Assembly (NCBI RefSeq): GCF_036906915.1
Contig: NZ_JBAKHX010000091.1
Coordinates: forward strand, 1 to 28,105
DNA: 28,105 bases
Origin: Phytohabitans sp036906915
Lineage (GTDB): Bacteria > Actinomycetota > Actinomycetes > Mycobacteriales > Micromonosporaceae
Reading direction: 5' to 3'
The position numbers were made by a program, and so were the translations under genes. The notes under the pieces were generated by a model. It worked only from the letters and a program-made list of their open reading frames with translations. It did no database searches and had not been told where the DNA came from. Positions within the stretch are counted from its first letter, which is position 1. Every line of letters starts with the position of its first letter. This document shows, piece by piece, positions 27,899-28,105 of this stretch.

Positions 27899-28105
27899 CA
27901 TCCAATCGGTTCGCCGGGCCAATGTGGAGATCCTCTATCCGAACCCCGCTAGCCGGACGTACGCCAGCGGTTTCGTTCGGATCTGTGTCGCCGCCGCGGA
28001 CGGAAGGGACGCCTTCGGTTAGCGCTGATCGCGCACGTTTCCCCCGAGTTCCGCAGTTCGTAGGCACGCGAGTGTGATCGGTTCTGAGTCGTTGCTGGTC
28101 AGCGA
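27899..28105 (+). other. Right-edge region downstream of the promoter; coding content unclear
   Basis: A plus-strand frame reads VEILYPNPASRTYASGFVRI, then CVAAADGRDAFG and stops at TAG 28020-28022; it looks somewhat protein-like from GTG 27924, but is only 32 codons long. After that no frame is convincing. It may be a small gene, the leader of a gene beyond the window, or a remnant. Confidence 0.3.

Noticed and set aside
27894..28022. A 42-codon frame starting at ATG 27894
   Set aside because: Its ATG lies inside the -10 hexamer TATGTT of a strong promoter, so this start could not be on the transcript; a shorter start at GTG 27924 is too short to support.
1..28105. CRISPR array, rRNA, prophage or biosynthetic gene cluster
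   Set aside because: No regularly spaced repeats, no rRNA-like sequence, no phage structural genes, and no polyketide/peptide synthase domains were seen; scattered SDR and SnoaL genes alone do not make a cluster.

Overview
The window is about 28 kb of very GC-rich DNA. Overlapping ATGA gene junctions, GTG starts, several probable leaderless genes, a SigJ-type ECF sigma factor, NarL-type two-component genes and a CBM2-bearing secreted protein all point to an actinomycete, possibly a Micromonosporaceae- or Streptomyces-like soil organism. The genus is my inference. I see no rRNA, tRNA, CRISPR array, intact transposon or prophage. Gene order is a patchwork of small accessory operons, typical of a chromosome arm, with several decayed genes between them.

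Layout, left part (1-10.0 kb): a long hairpin; an aminoglycoside-phosphotransferase-fold gene (-); a RidA-family gene (+) followed by a strong hairpin and a fragment of a TnsA-like transposase endonuclease; a DedA-family membrane protein (-) divergent from a NarL-type histidine kinase/response regulator pair (+); a class I methyltransferase (-) whose 3' end overlaps the regulator; a small secreted protein (+); a lipocalin-like/DUF1579-like protein (+); an SDR (-) divergent from a SnoaL-like protein (+); an Lrp/AsnC regulator (-) divergent from a conserved uncharacterised gene and an overlapping SnoaL-like gene (+); and a small membrane protein.

Middle part (10.0-18.4 kb): a broken P-loop nucleotide kinase-like gene, a conserved hypothetical protein, DoxX and VOC proteins (all -), then a secreted CBM2 protein with two C-terminal repeats (+). 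Convergent to it is a three-gene operon (-) for DUF4956, a VTC-type polyphosphate-polymerase-domain protein and a secreted Cthe_2159-type carbohydrate-binding beta-helix protein. A nucleotidyltransferase with an unusual C-terminus follows.

Right part (18.4-28.1 kb): an SDR-TetR operon with a candidate TetR operator; a CadD-type transporter; a short ORF running into a remnant of a second SigJ-like sigma factor; then a long minus-strand array reading FAD oxidoreductase - SigJ - membrane protein - NAD-dependent epimerase, preceded by a candidate SigJ-type promoter. Divergent from it is a tightly coupled plus-strand operon: ArsR - SRPBCC - SnoaL - TfoX N-domain - DUF2461. The window ends with a strong sigma70-like promoter pointing off the right edge.

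The most interesting units are the DUF4956/VTC/carbohydrate-binding operon facing the CBM2 repeat protein, the apparently autoregulated SigJ operon beside a dead SigJ-like copy, and the set of decayed genes (TnsA-like, P-loop kinase, sigma factor, a possible IS5-type transposase start) that mark the region as rearranged.
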